64,000 bases of DNA, from NCBI RefSeq assembly GCF_910592395.1, contig NC_088326.1:1121001-1185000 (forward strand). The letters are read 5' to 3'. The position numbers and the translations under genes were made by a program. The notes below the pieces were generated by a model. That model saw only the letters and a program-made list of their open reading frames with translations, searched no databases and was not told the origin of the DNA. Origin of the DNA: Lineus longissimus. Its lineage: Eukaryota > Nemertea > Pilidiophora > Heteronemertea > Lineidae. Shown here one piece after another: positions 24,901 through 39,900 of this stretch; position 1 is the stretch's first letter; each line of letters starts with the position of its first letter.

Positions 24901-27900
24901 CATCAAAGAAGCCCAAACTGTCAACCCTGTGCACAGGCATGTAAAGATAAATTCAGACTAGCCAATTTTTTTCAGCAACTACTTGTACCGCTATAGTGTA
25001 TTTTGATGCAACCAGCACTTCTTCTAGTAAACATTTTTGTATTTTTTGGTTGCACTTGGTTCAGCCAAGAGATTTGTATTGCAACTACACAAATTCACCC
25101 CCTCTCCCCAAACATACAATACAAATCCTATATGGTTGTATGAAAAGCATTGGTCTGTGGATAGCTTTTCTTAATAGCAAGTGAAATGCACTGCATGGAT
25201 TAATCCCTACTAGGTTATATCCAAGACAATGAAAAGCCTTACAAGTCAGCCACCCAAGACAAAACACATCAGATTAGACAATACAGGAGAATGAAGGAGC
25301 TTGGGTCACATGACAAGCCAAACATTTTGAACTGGATTCAACTGGTCTGGGGGCACAGTTCAGGCTTTGCTCTGCACTGGGAAGTGTGTGTAAAATGAGT
25401 GTCTTTAAAAGACCTCCTTCTATTTCGGATGATATTTTGGATTATTTAGGTTTTATTCAATTTTGATATGAGGATATGTTACAAGATTAGCCTGGGGCCA
25501 TTTTAAGGTTGGTTTCCTGATATAATGTCCTTGCAAATCACTATTTAGTGTGACTTTTCTTGAGAATTTCTTTCTGGCCCTGTGATAGTATTGATGATTC
25601 TTTCATAATGATGAGCCTAATTCAACTCAATGATTCATCTTGGGCCTTTTTTGATGTAAGCTTGGGAACGAGTTTACAATCCCCGATCACACCCCAAAAA
25701 AAGGTCATCGGTTGACTAACCAAGCACCACTGCTCAATGGATTTATAGTTGAATGCGATCAAACTACGTCATTTCCGATCGGGGATTCTAAAGTTTAGCC
25801 TAAGCTTGCACTTTAGTCAAATTTCAACTAAAATGCAACAGGCCACTTACTATAAATATTTCTTTTTGTCTTTCAGAGATGTGCCCCAGCCATCACTTGA
25901 AAGGTGAGTTACTTTTGTCATAGTTTATTAACACAACATTTTTACAATAAGGCTCATTTTTTAGGTTCTGATAAACCACCGTTAGCAACCAGTTAGCCAA
26001 ATAAAAGCCCTCTGTTTTGAAAAAAAGAATTGGGTCGGACTGAGCAAGCACACTGGGTTTTAACCGTCACAAAAATTCTTGTAGCAAAGTACTGATCAAC
26101 GGACACTGTGCTATTGTATAGACTCACTGCACCGGTGAGCACAAAACTCTGACTACCATCTAGCTGCCTGCTGGAAAGTCATCTCCAGATCAATGAAAGT
26201 AAAATAGGCATTTTCAAAGTTCACAAATTTGAGTTGAACTCTGAATTTCATTCTGACGCGTCACAAAGACATCAATCATGGTCGAATTGGTTCTGAAGCA
26301 GAAAATTCTGAAAGATAAATTCAGTCAATGACACTTGCAATAAAAGAAATGATATATCATAAACCAGATTCCCAAAAACTAAATACGATTAGGATTTTCA
26401 TGGTAACCCTTTTGCTGCGGATGCCATTTTGGCCAGCACCACCCATTCAGAGCTGAGCAGTGGCTAGGCCTGAGCAGTGATGACATCTATTGGAGCACTC
26501 AAATACTATTGAAAAGTGCTGCCGTCTATAGTACTTGGATCAAACTAATGCTCCTCAAAGTGTAGCATGTGGAGGCTGCAGTCCAGTGCTGATTAATTTA
26601 TATTTCAAAGAACATGACGTGCTGTCTACGTCATGTTCACCTGAGGCGACCTGTGTCATGACGTACTATGCATGTCACCAGCAGCAAAAGTGTTTACAGA
26701 GTGAAATGTACAGAAGAGAAGATGTATCATTCATACCTAACATAAAACATAAGCAGACGTGTCTTCAGAAGTTACTATAAACCAAATCACCGATGGGGAA
26801 GGGATTGCAAGGCTGAGGAGGGTGTGGCGGAGTCAGGCTGGGGGCCGTTCAGATAGCATGGGAGGGGTGTTGATGATTTAGATAGAGTGGCCAGAGATAT
26901 AGTTCTACAGGTTTCACCACTACACATCCATGTTGTCTGGAAGGTCCAATCCATGGGTACTCCTAGCCACTAGACCAGACTTACAGCTAGCTGAATGTGT
27001 TCTAGTTTGAATACTGTTTGGACACCTGATACACACAAACAGAAGAGAATCCATGCCAGGTACACTACAATTTCAAGATGCACTCTATATTACCAATACC
27101 AGCAATCTCCATGCAGGTATGACCATTTGAGGACAGGCAGTTTTTAGGAAAATCCAGCCTATTTTCCCAACTTCAAAAAGAAATAATTGCAATGTGTGCA
27201 CCCTGCATTGATTTGAACATGGTTTTTATTTCTGAGCAGCACTGTATTAAGCTCGAAGCAATAAAAGATTATTTGTTAGAAAGAAATCCCGCCAGTCCTC
27301 AAAATGAATAACTTACGCTCCCGTTTGTTGGATCTTATCTTTGGCGTGCGATACTTTTTCACTTGTTCTTTGGTAACTGCGTGATACAACATTAACAAAT
27401 ATGAAAACACAAACCCAAGGGATGTGAAGGCCCGGAGGATGGAATCAAGGGGTTAAGATAAAACGTTTGGCAAAATTTCACGCTTTAACAGCGTGAAGAA
27501 ACTAAAAATTTCCACCCAATATCAATAAAGTTTCTTTGGGTTGTCATTTTTGAGACATCACATTATGAAAACTGGATTTCTTTCGCTTCGAAACGTGTTG
27601 CTTTCAATTGGGTAGATTTTTATGAAACTCCCAGATGCTCAATGTTGCTGAAAGTCTCCTAACTAATCATCAGTAGAGCCCTGCTTGCATCATGTTGATC
27701 TGTTCCTAATCCTCACGTCATAAATCACCTCATCACCTAATGAAGATCATCTCCCTAATTAGCTCATTAATCTAATTGACTCCCTTGGTATCATTTTTTA
27801 ATCAATTTTGTGACAGAGGTTGTCTGTTGCCTCCGCTCTGTTGATCTCGGCATTATATATTAGTGCTAACTTTAGAAATTCCCCACCCTCAATCCTTGGC

Positions 27901-30900
27901 GATCAGGCCCGACATCTTGGGCAAAGGTCTGAGAGGCCGTCAGTTCATCACATTTCATTATGACCAGGTCAGTCTACTAGTGCTGCCACCTTTAGCAGAT
28001 CAAGGCAACATCAAATCTATATGAATTCCTGTAGTTCCCGACAAGACATCGAGCAAATCCTTTCCCACCTAATTACTGTAATTGAACTCATTACCCCATC
28101 AATCTAATTAGAGCTGGAAAGACTGTGCAAAGATCACCTCTTTCGATCCTTCATCCTGCAATCAGCTTAAGAGGGTCTCTCAATATCAAGAGCGAGGATA
28201 TAATTAACGTCTCTTGTTAATAGATTAATCCTGATAACAGACGGAGCTTTCGCCCATACTCACTGCTGTAGTTACAGAGTGTCTGTCTAGAAAAAAACTA
28301 CTGGCAGAAAGGCTGTGCCACAAGTGTTAAGAAATTTGCTTTTTGAGGACATTTTTAAAATGGTTCATCGCATCAAATTTTTTTCTAATTTTGATGAAAT
28401 TGCCAATAATTACCATAACAGCCGTTTCGAAACATGCCATCAATTTAATGTTACATCCCCTTCGTCTAATTCTCGACGCTAAGGGATTCATAATCAACAG
28501 ACAGAACAGACTGCATGCTGACAAACAACTATGGATTGCTCACATGGGCAGCAGCCGGCCGGGAGGAGAAGGATCAGGGGATGCAAACCTCTTCTCCTTG
28601 CCGACAAAACTGACAGTACTTCGTCAAACGTAATGCTCAGAAAAAAGTCTCATGCAACAGGCTCAATCCCATTGTAATTCTTTTTCCAAATACCTGACCT
28701 TTTGAAACACAAAACCCCACTACTCGGCCATAACATGAAAACTAAAAGACGGCTACATAAGAGAAAGACTCAAAACAAACATAAGAGTTTCTCATCTATG
28801 TTGCACCAAAATCAAAACTAAAACCTAGGAATAGATAAAATGAAATCTAAGTTGTTGATGCATCCACAAATACACCTAAATAGAAGAAAGTCTTTAGCGT
28901 AGTCAAAGAGATAGGCAGAGCAGGCTGAATACCATGAAGCAGGTCACAGACTTATGTTTCCCGACATTTACTGGTGACGCTGAGCACCAAGATGGTTGAT
29001 GTGACGGCTGCACTGACCAATCAGAATGAACCTGATTGGTTCCCGCTGTCAGTAACATCCTTCAACCAATCAGTGCACTAAAGCTGGAGCAAACACAGTT
29101 CTATCAGCCGTTTTGGTGAAATTTTGAACGAAACTAGCCCACTTGGATGAAATTGGCAAGGGGCATGGCCAACAATTTCATTACTTTAGCAACTGCGATC
29201 AATTCCCATTACCTAAAACATAGCTTCTCATTCTAAATCGAGTAGCAATCTGTGACCTATCTACGAGAATCCTCTAGAGAGTCTGCCAAGAGTGCTAAAG
29301 GTCAGAGGTCAACTCCACACCATGCAGCCAATGAACATCGGCCATACTCACGTCGGCGATTGTTTGACTTTTTCGTTCCAGACATGCAGTTTTTCATTCA
29401 TCTTTTTATACCTAGCCAGGCGAAGCAAGCAACAGGTTATAATCGTAAAACAAATTTCAGTCGGGGGCAAAATACTTCACAGGATTTTGCGACACCACTT
29501 TCTACAGCGGTAGTCTGATATAATCCTGCTTGCAACATCCTGTAATCGCTGGGCTACCGGAAGGTTATTTTGCAAGGACAATCATGTTGCAGAACTAGGT
29601 TATCCAGTAGTTGTGGGTCACTTTCCCATCAAGAAATTTTGCCTAAGTTTTAAAGGAAGGCGTCAGTGAAATGTGGTGATCATTTATAACTCCTTCCTTT
29701 TGATGAAATAGTAAGTAATATGCTTGTCAGGGCATCACACTGGAAAGGAACAGGCATTATGTACAGATTCACTGCTTGTACTGGGTCTAAAGGGTCATAT
29801 CCTCTGCCAGTGACCACCAAGGGTCCGATATGATTACTGGTACATAGCGTTTTTCATAGCATTATTGGGGAAAGGCAAATGGAAGTTTGGGATTTGGCAG
29901 TATACTGATTGGCCACAGCGTAGCCGACGGGAACCACCTGATGGTCTCATCAGGCATTGACCTTGACCCACTTAGTGACCAAGGTCAGAGGAAGTGACCC
30001 CACGGGATTGACTAAGCTGCTAAGGGAATCAAACAAGGTCTAAGTGCTAGCTAACTCACGCAGCTGAATCCCGAACACTCTTATCAATAGATTCGAACGT
30101 TTCGTTAGTCTTTTTGTACCTGATGGATAAAATTCATGAATTTTTACAAACAGCTTGGCCTCAGACATGAGAAAAAAACATCTCATATCACATCTATTGT
30201 TCTTTCCCCATTCATTCCAATAAGCTGCCTTCTGTACTGATCAGAACTTCAAGGGAAGGGGTCGTCTGCCGTTGCTGCGTCCTGCAAGCTACAGCTCTAA
30301 CTATCACACCAATCTCCATCATTAAGATGAGCAGACGTCTATTCCTTAATTGCAACTCAATAGAATGCAGTCAAAGGCAGCACTTCCACCAAGATAAAGG
30401 ATACTGCTAGGATAAGGCGCAAATAGTGCGGCATCAAAACATGCGCAATGCTGGTGATCGACTGGCTCCCTAAAGCATTCTTGTCACCTTCCTGACACGT
30501 TCGGGATACCTTTAGAACAGAAAATCAGCCCTGGTGAATCAGCTCCTGGTTCCGGACAATTTTGCTTGTGGGGGAGGGGGCAAGTAAAGCACCAGCAAAG
30601 CTTTGCAAAAGTCCAACCGCATCAAAGTCACCTTTGAGAATTAGGTTTTTGAAGTCAAAATTTTGCTGTATCAGAATTAATGGTTGCTGCAAAACATGAA
30701 ACACCTCAAACCTAACGATTTCCAGGATTCTTGGCTGAGCTGGTCGATGCTTGCAGGGGACGAATAATCGACACTGTTTTGTATCTGTCAAGGGTGTTGG
30801 TTAGTTGTTCTTAAAGAAGGGTTTAAAGAAGGTACTTTGCCAGGTATCAATAAATGAGGCTAACAGCACTGTAGAATATTTCATCCGATAAGACACAGCT

Positions 30901-33900
30901 AGTTAGCCAAAAGGTCTGGTAGGGATATGGATAAATGCAGCCTCATACCCATGGTATTATCTTACACACTCTGACCAGTGTATCAAGTAGTACCTTGGGA
31001 ATGAGGTTAAGGTAGGAGGAAACCTGATTCTCAACGGTGAACATAGGAACAGAATCGAAAAAACTTACACTTCCGACTGTGTAATTTTTTCATTTACGGC
31101 CGATAAAGTTTCACTAGTCTTCTGGTACCTGAGGAAGGACACAGAAAAAACAAACACATTCTAGAAAATAAAACTAAAATATTTTTTCAAAAATTTTAAA
31201 AATTATCTTGGAAGCCAAATGCATCTGAAGAGCATTTATTTATTTATTTAATTTTTGCTATGGCAAACAACCTTGCCAAGATGAGATGTAACAAGCGATC
31301 TGATTGGCTACTTACGCAGTTGATTCCTTAAGATGTTTCACCCCTTCCGAGATATCGTGTTTAACCTGGTTGAGCGGCGTGATGCCGAGTTCCCGTTTTA
31401 ATGCTTGCGCACGTTTGACTTTTCCCTCTAACACCGGACGGAGGACGTTTATCTCATCTTCTATCTGGGAGGGGAGAAAAGACGGTAAGATTTATCACAA
31501 AAACGGGTCAAGAGAGCTAGGAGATTTAGTAAGAGACCATAGACTTGATAAGCAGTAGGAGACATTAAACTTGATAAATGGGTATCTAGAGTTGCCATAA
31601 AAATGCTAAGTGTAGTGTTTAATTTTGCTTCTATGCAGGGGAGAGAGAACATAACATGTTGGGTGAAAGATAGATCTTCAAGTTTGAATGGATAAGTCTG
31701 TTTCTGTTACGCTTTATCTTACATCAGGTGGACCTTCAGCTTGTCAGTCTTTTCTTTTGCCTAGAGCTGGAAACATAAAAGGTTAAGGACACAGCATCCT
31801 GCTTAAAGCCCTTCAGCATTCATGAGCGTCTTTAGAGGTAGGCCCATGTTGGTTATTCAAGAGTGACTGCAAAGGGTAGCACCTAATCTTCAAACTTGAT
31901 AACACAACATCAAAAGCTCATGCTGACCCTAGAGAATTCAGAGAGAAAGAGTGGTTAGATCTGTAAGGAAAAAGTTTACTCCGTGAAACCCTGAAATCAT
32001 TATTGACTGGACGGGTCTTCTTCATCTGATTCTAAAGAATGCAGAGGTCTGTCATTAAAGAAAGATGTCATAACGTTGGCAGATGTTTCAGTGTCAACTG
32101 GGCTGGCATCTTAGAGAGAAATCTAAGTTTATTTTGGACATGGTGGTGGCTTCTATCTCCCACCTAGAAGACAGAAACATATGATTAATTTTGGACATGA
32201 TGTTTGCTTCTGTCCTCCACCTAGAAGTTAGAAACATTAGGTTAATTCTGGATGCGGTGGTGGCTTCCATCTTCCACCTAGAAGACAGGAACATATGATT
32301 AGTTTTGGACATGATATTTGCTTCTGTCCTCCACCTAGAAGACAGAAATATAGATTATTTGTGGACATGGTGGTCACTTCCATCTTCCACCTAGAAGACA
32401 GAAATATAGATTATTGTGGACATGGTGGTCACTTCCATCTTCCACCTAGAAGACAGAAATATAGATTATTTGTGGACATGGTGGTCACTTCCATCTTCCA
32501 CCTAGAAGACAGCAACATTTTGTTAACAAGTTTCAATGGCGGAGGGCTTCACCAGTTGTTTCAGAACTGACTGACAATCACAGGCACCAAGGACCACACA
32601 ATCATGCTCTTGATTAAAATGCATCAGTGAAGAAGGCATGCAACTTTTAGCACAAAAATTAGAAAATAAAGGAGATTTTCCCCACATGAAAACACCCAAA
32701 TGTAATCTGAAACATGAAAACCCCCACAGACATTTAACAATTGTGACTCGCTCTACCAAAACTAGGCGCTTGTCGCATCTGAACTTGACAGGTTGATACG
32801 GACTTGTTGTTCATATCCCTATTGTAGACCTTTTGTGAAATCTATTACAAACTGATTTGGTCACATTTCACAAAAGGTCTACAATAGGGAAATGAACAAC
32901 AAGTCCGTATCAACCTGTCAAGTTCAGATGCGACAAGCGCCTAGTTTTGGTAGAGCCAGTCACAATTGTGGGATATTCGGACTGTCCCAAAAAAAATCTG
33001 AAATCATGACAAATTTCGCATTTTCAATCACGATCACACCCACAACACTGACATGTGCAATTTCATTATTCACAAGTGGATCACACTGTCTCACACTCAC
33101 ACGCAGAATCCCATGCCAGGCGAACTTGACAACATCGTCGACATCATTGGTTAACCAAACACATTTTCTCACTTCTCGAAAATGTAACATCATGCAGCTC
33201 ACCAAACCACAACCAGGTACACATCATAGAATTTCAAAAGGGTTGAAGTCTGTGAGGCCATCACCAGAGCCACTTGGCTAATCGGGATGGTCATCTTGCC
33301 ACACTACTGAGACCACTAATTCAACAGCCCTTTTGAAACTCTTAATGTTTCCCTGAAAACATCGACTACTTCCTAACAGACTCATTCACTTGTACTCCAG
33401 ATTCAATCACATTCAGATTCATCAGATCGGAGATCTCACCTCAACTGAGGAATCTATGTCTGATCATTCCTCGTTGAATAGACCAATGACTGTATCTGAT
33501 TGGACGAAATTGTACAATGCATCCTGGGAATCGCCCTTGTGGTTTTTCAACTGAGGAACGATCTTTTGATTCAGACACGATCTCTCAATCGAGATGGGGT
33601 CTGTGATCCATTCACTCACCCAACCGCGCCTTCTCTCACTCCTGCACGACAACATCTTGTGCAGAAGAAAAACGCAATTCGACTCACCCTCCGTCAAAAC
33701 ACAACCACTACCCACCAACGTCTACTTTCTCCTCCACCTATCCATGAAGGAGCTAACTACCACGCGGCACCTATTAACCACTTTAGAACCACCGTCCTGT
33801 AACGAATAGCGAATTCTCTCCGTAAAAAAATCGGTCCAGACTCAGTCTCAGGTGGGTTACAACAGGGTGTCCCAGAAAAGAATTTGCACCTTTCAAGTGA

Positions 33901-36900
33901 TATCACTATTGTTAACAACTGAACCTCTGTAACTTCACAGACTCTTTCCTATTTGGGACACCCTGTACATACAACATTTTGCAAATCATTACAAACGCCA
34001 CATTGTCAAAGAGTCGAATCAAATTTCACCTTTCATTCATCTTTCTCTGAAGCTATCAATAACGCAGACTCTGTAATAATCCCTGCTACTTCCAATTAGA
34101 CAGTAGCGCCACCATTTGAACGAATAAGAACTAACCTTTTTGAGCTCCGCCCTCAGTTCTTCCTTCTTCCTCTCCTCCTCCGCAGGATCGAGAGCCATGG
34201 AATGAACATTGTCGCCTGATGAGGTCAGATCCGGCTGCGCGATGTCGGCAGTCTCAAAATACTGATTATCTAGAAAATAGAGAAGATGTCCTCATAAGAC
34301 GAGCAAACCAGAAGTATCTTAGTTTTGGTAATCAAAACTAGCATTCAACGTTTGCCAAATCTGGATCCATGGAAGGAACTCTTTGGGCAGACGACATCAG
34401 GTGGCGAGTCAGTGATCTAAATTTAATGATATCTCCAAAACAGAATTCTGATAACGGTTGAAAGTAATGTTATGTTGGAGTTTAAATGTCAGTATTCTGC
34501 CAGATCAGTCAAAAGTGTAATGTGAGAATGGGACCAATTAGTTGTCTCTGCAAAAAGCCTTTCCCTTGCTGGAACCTTTTGTGATGGTCATTGCAGGAAT
34601 CTGCGACCAGCATTGTTGACCTCTGTGACCTACAATCATATCAACCCAACGTTTACCCCCATATGAGCAAATGTTGCAGGTCGCATGGACAATAATTGAT
34701 TGTGTGCGGGAGGCTACCAAGATCAGGCACAACCACACTGGCAAAATATGGAAATGTATCGAATGTTCTGACTTCTGTATCAAGCGCCAATTCTTAAATC
34801 TGTCCCATATATCACTTGATATCTATCTGATTATATTTGGCTGTAAAGCGACATGGCAGGATGAAGCCCATTCGTTTGTCCCGGTAACGAGAATTGCTGA
34901 CTTGAATAATCATTGTTGACAATGAAGGATGATGGGTAATTTATAGTCCGATAGCGATGATATCATCACTGATGGCTATGGGATGTGGACTGCACTACAT
35001 GTATATGGGTGCTGCAGTTCCAGTGCCAGAGTGTCTATCCCCTTGTGCCAAAGAGGCCACAAGTACCTCAGTTATTTCTGTTGGTGATTGTCCAGTGCAA
35101 CAGCTAAACCTACCCGAGCTTAAATCAGGCATTCTCTTTGCCCCAGAAGGACTGAAATATCGGAAAGGAAAGCATCCCAGCCTTTCACCAATTAGCTAAG
35201 CTTCAACTGGAACGGTATTCCGTGCATCCAAAATATCTAATTACCCAGTTGATTGTTTCGGCAAACACGGTACGAGGGACCTCGTAGCATCTGTCGAGAA
35301 TTCTGATAAGTATTTGTGCTCACTTGTCATCAAATACATGCCACAAGTCTGTTATTGCAATTACTGGTGTTTATCTGAACATTTCAGCAGTTCTGCAAAT
35401 CTCGATGGTGATTTATGATGTCTGATGGTGACAATGACGTCTGGGTGGTTGATGGTTGGTCAGAGTCACTACAGAGAATTGACAAGGGTTGACCCCTTTT
35501 GGTGAAAGAATGGAATCTTTCTGTAAGGTTCTGCAAGGTTGGTCATCTACAGACAACAAATGTTTTACCGAATAAAAATGTTTTCGGATTTCCATGGCCA
35601 ATCTGTGCTTTGCTTCAGAAAAGCTGCCTTTTTTCAGACACAGATTCAGAAATGAGATTATGAATAATTTGATTCTCAACTTCATGCATACAAATCAGCA
35701 GACGGAAATGGTTGAACACTCTTCTAAATTAGATCTCAGTCAGGCAGGATGCAGAAAGTATCAGGAATTTGCATCATTCTTGAACAAATATTTATTCTAA
35801 GCATCAGCAGGAAACATCCAGATAGCCACACATAAAATCAGTGTGTATTTTGTTTTGAGAAAAACTCTATCTTAGATTTAGGACTGATTAAGTACAATAT
35901 ATGACAAATTCCATTCATAAAATGCGCACAAATTTTGTTGAGGAGATATTCAAGTTATCTGGATTTCGTTTATGAGATATTCAAGTAAATCTGTGTTACA
36001 CCCAAGTGGGCAGGATGAGCAGCACTTCAACAGACAAACAAGAAAAGTTTCTCAATATTTCCTACGCCACGAATATTTAAAGCTGACATGCACACTTAAA
36101 CCCCCAGTGACAAGTCAGAAAACACAAACGGCCCAAAAAGTAACCTCCCATGAAATATATCAAGCTATCTCTTTTTTTGGTTCAAAAATATTTTAAAATC
36201 ATTTAACCATTTTAAAAGTGACATCTTTCTCTAGTTGCGGTTCAACTACAGGAAAGTGCGGACTACATCCGAATTAGTTGTGATTCCATTACAGCTAGTC
36301 CGGACTAAACAAGTCCGGCTCTCACTAAGAGCGGTCTTATTAAGTGCGGATAGGACAAGCGGATTTAAGCCGAACTTAGAATAGACCCGGATCTAAAGCA
36401 GAAATTACCTGTAATGGAACCGCATTAGTCCGGATTAAGATCAAGTTACTAAGTACGGCTACAGGTGGCGTGTCAATGTGAACGTATTGCGCATGAGCGG
36501 AAGTGTTGGTTCTGTCAAAACAACACCTAACGCGCATAGAGTGGCGCCGCCTGTAGCCGTACCTGTTAACTTACCAATCCTGTAGTCGAACTGCACCACA
36601 TTCGTTAGTCCGGACTAAGCTAAGTTCGGACCTGATGCGGATGCGATAGAAACGGATCTAAACCCTGTAGTGGAACCAAGACTTCTATGTAAAACAGAAC
36701 CTCAGCAATACAAACCATTTAAAAGCTTGACTGATGACGCTCACAAAGTATACAAAATTAGATAATCAGCTCACAGAAATTTCATTGAAACTCCTGCCTA
36801 TCATTTGGAATAAAATTAGAGTTCAGAATCCCTCGAGATCAAAGGATTGAAACGAGATACACTTAATGGCTTCCTAATGGCTGAATAAAACTTGATTTCA

Positions 36901-39900
36901 TTCGACACGCTGAAGAAGAGATGCAATACGATCGAGACCTGCAGCTTTTCTTCGTTCAAGGCCCGATGATAACGCTTACATTGTAGAAATGAGATTTATT
37001 CTAAAACAGAATGGATGAATTAGATTCGCAAGGCTCTCTTAGGAAATTTCTTATTAGATTTGTAGAAGGATAGATGAAATTTTGCTGATCATGGAACTGG
37101 CAAAATCCAAAAATACTTCATCCAAATCAAAATAAAAAGAGTCATGTTGGAAGAATGGGTGTAGAGGGTATGCAGCAAATCTTTTTTTTCAAACTAATGA
37201 ACTCAATTGGATCAGAAGCTTAGAAGATGCAATTATGACCAACTATGAGGAGAATTCAAGCAAAATCAGTTTACCTTTTTTTAGAAATGTGATTTGTCTT
37301 TCGGATAAGTGGATGTAATCAAGCAAATTGTGACATGCTCTTCACAGACAAATTGCTTCCCGAACCGAGGAATTCAATCTATCTCAATCTTAATCTAATC
37401 AGAATTGTAGAATCTTAACCAATTTTGAGAAGAAAATTCATGCAAAAATCGACTCAGGATTTTTTACTAACAGTCAAGTTGGTCTCATAATGGATATTCG
37501 TCATGGAAGAATTAATGACATTGGGTAGATTCAAGGCAATTTTCCTCTCAAACTAACACTTCAAATCTAGAGAAGATAAAGAAGACTACTCTATCTATTG
37601 AAAAAATAGATCAGAACATTATTATGATAATATAGGATATCTACCTAACAGACTGACAACAAAATAGATGGGCATCCAAAACCACAAATTGACTTATTTT
37701 CCCGACTTCTCATTAATTTCCGCATTCTCATGTTACAAATACAGTAGTTAGTAAAACATAGCATAACCAACAAAGTTATGATTGGTGTTATGTGCTGAGT
37801 TACTGCATCCGCAAAATCTTCACAACGTTTTATGAAATTCATGAAAAAATTCTGAAAAAAAATTTTATGATTTTTTTCTGATGGATTATGAAATTTCTAT
37901 CAGGTTATCTAATAAGAAAAAAAAAATTTCGTGAAATTTTTTTCCCGCAAATCAAAAATGTTGGCAAAATCCGCAGAAAAAAATCACTCGCAAAAATTTG
38001 GCAGTTCACAGTAACTGAATTCCAAAGAAAGAGTGAGGGTGCTGAAAATTGAAAATTCTTGTTAAACACAAAGTTTGAGATTCTTCCAAGGACTGATGGT
38101 TTACAGCTAGTGACAATTCATGCCTTTCTCTAGCAGAGTTCTAAGGTTTAATTTTCTGGCAGAGTTCAAATTTGCTCGATCACCAAACACTCCAAGGTTG
38201 TGGCTAAAATCTTGGCCAAAACGTGCTTCGGTCGAAATGAGAGCTCTACCAGTGCATGTTAGGTGATTGAATACCGATAGCAAGATATCAATTTCTATGC
38301 TAAAACGCCTCAAGACTCTGACTCAATGTCGGGCAGTTCTCCAAATGTTTTATTTCACAGGAGAAAGCATAATACCAATGCATCAAATCAGCCTCTGATA
38401 AAAGTAACATGATACTTGCCCAGAATGAAAAGCCTGGTTCTACTTCATGAGCATTCTGGTAACTGCGTTGCAAATTTTCATTCAAATTATCGACACCAGC
38501 TTGATCAGTCCTTGGAAGGTAAAACATAGATATTAAAATATTAGACACAATACAGATCTAGAAACTCTGAAACGAGCAATTGCTTTGGATGTGTTATCAC
38601 CAAGTTTTAACCTCATGAACATCTGACTCAAGACCAAACTTATAATATCTATCTTTGCTCTGACGTGGATCATTTCTGCAAGGAAGTCTGTTTCTAAACA
38701 GAGACTGGCAAACAAATTGGCGATAAAAGTTCGGTCTTGATAAGAAGCGCATTCACCAACTAAGAATAGTGCAGACGAGTGATTTTAGTTGCTGCGACAT
38801 GCGACAGAACCACGACAACATGAAGAGTGATTGCAATTTAAAAACCACAACACCCACCACAATTGTCATGTTTTCATGGCTCTGTCGCTAAGACAAATAT
38901 CGCTTGTTTGTGCAGCACTTTAGGCTAGAGCTGAGAATCACTTAGATTTGAGAAGGAAATTCAAAGGTGCATTTGGCATGCATCAGCATTCTAGAAGGAC
39001 TGCATATAAGACCAGAGGCCTACCTTTGACAGGCCTAAGGTCCACTCAACGAACACCTCCTATGCAGGAAGTCTGCAAGCAGTTGGGAGGGATTGAGGAA
39101 TTTTGTATAATGCCAGTGGAGATCGCTACAGAAATGAACTTTATGGGTTGGAAGCGCTATTATAGGCATATCACATGCCGCAGGGGATGTTAGCTATCGC
39201 AACTTGCAACTTAATACTTCACACCCAAAGCAATTTGAATGAAATATTCGTAAACCGCCTACCCTGCGTAATATTAATATCTGAAAGATCTGAAAAAAAG
39301 CAGAAGGGGACACGGCATAAGGATATTTGTCAAAATGGCAAGATTCAGATAATATCTCTGCAACCAAGAATTTATAGTTTTGCACAACTGAAAAATTGAT
39401 AAGGAAAATATGACTTGTCCAGAACTGTAACCAGAAAGATTTTGAGCCAAAGTATTAAAGACATTCATACTTACCATGAAACCAAAGGTATTCATACTTG
39501 CCATGAAACCAGATTGGAAATTTTAAGACTTGCTCCTCACCAAGCGTAATGAGAATTGCCCAAGATTTGACTGATTATGCCAATAGCATAACCAGACATG
39601 CATCTAAAGGCCAGATTCCACTAGGGGTGTTTTCCGCTGCGGCATGCAGCCACTGCTTGAACGCACGGCCCTAGCAGGAGCTTGGTACTTCCAATTACAT
39701 TCTAGTCTGATTTCAACCACACCAGCAGATAAATGTTGATAACCCAATACCCACTTTTTCCCTTAGCAGTGATTGCAGCGGAGACCAAAGCACCAAAGGA
39801 ATCAAGCCTTTAGACAGCAAACCGATTCCAGATTATTTGCAAATTCCCATCCCACAACACAAACAGACAACTAAAACTTCCGGTAAAATATCCTTGAAAA

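Noticed and set aside
28258-28305. Possible fifth TPD52 cassette exon (acceptor near 28,294, donor GTGAGT near 28,262)
   Set aside because: The bracketed segment is only about 23 nt, breaks the frame and lacks the Tyr-Lys start shared by the four real cassettes.
32295-32570. 91-codon plus-strand frame
   Set aside because: It lies almost wholly in the 55-57 bp minisatellite and repeats the same peptide.
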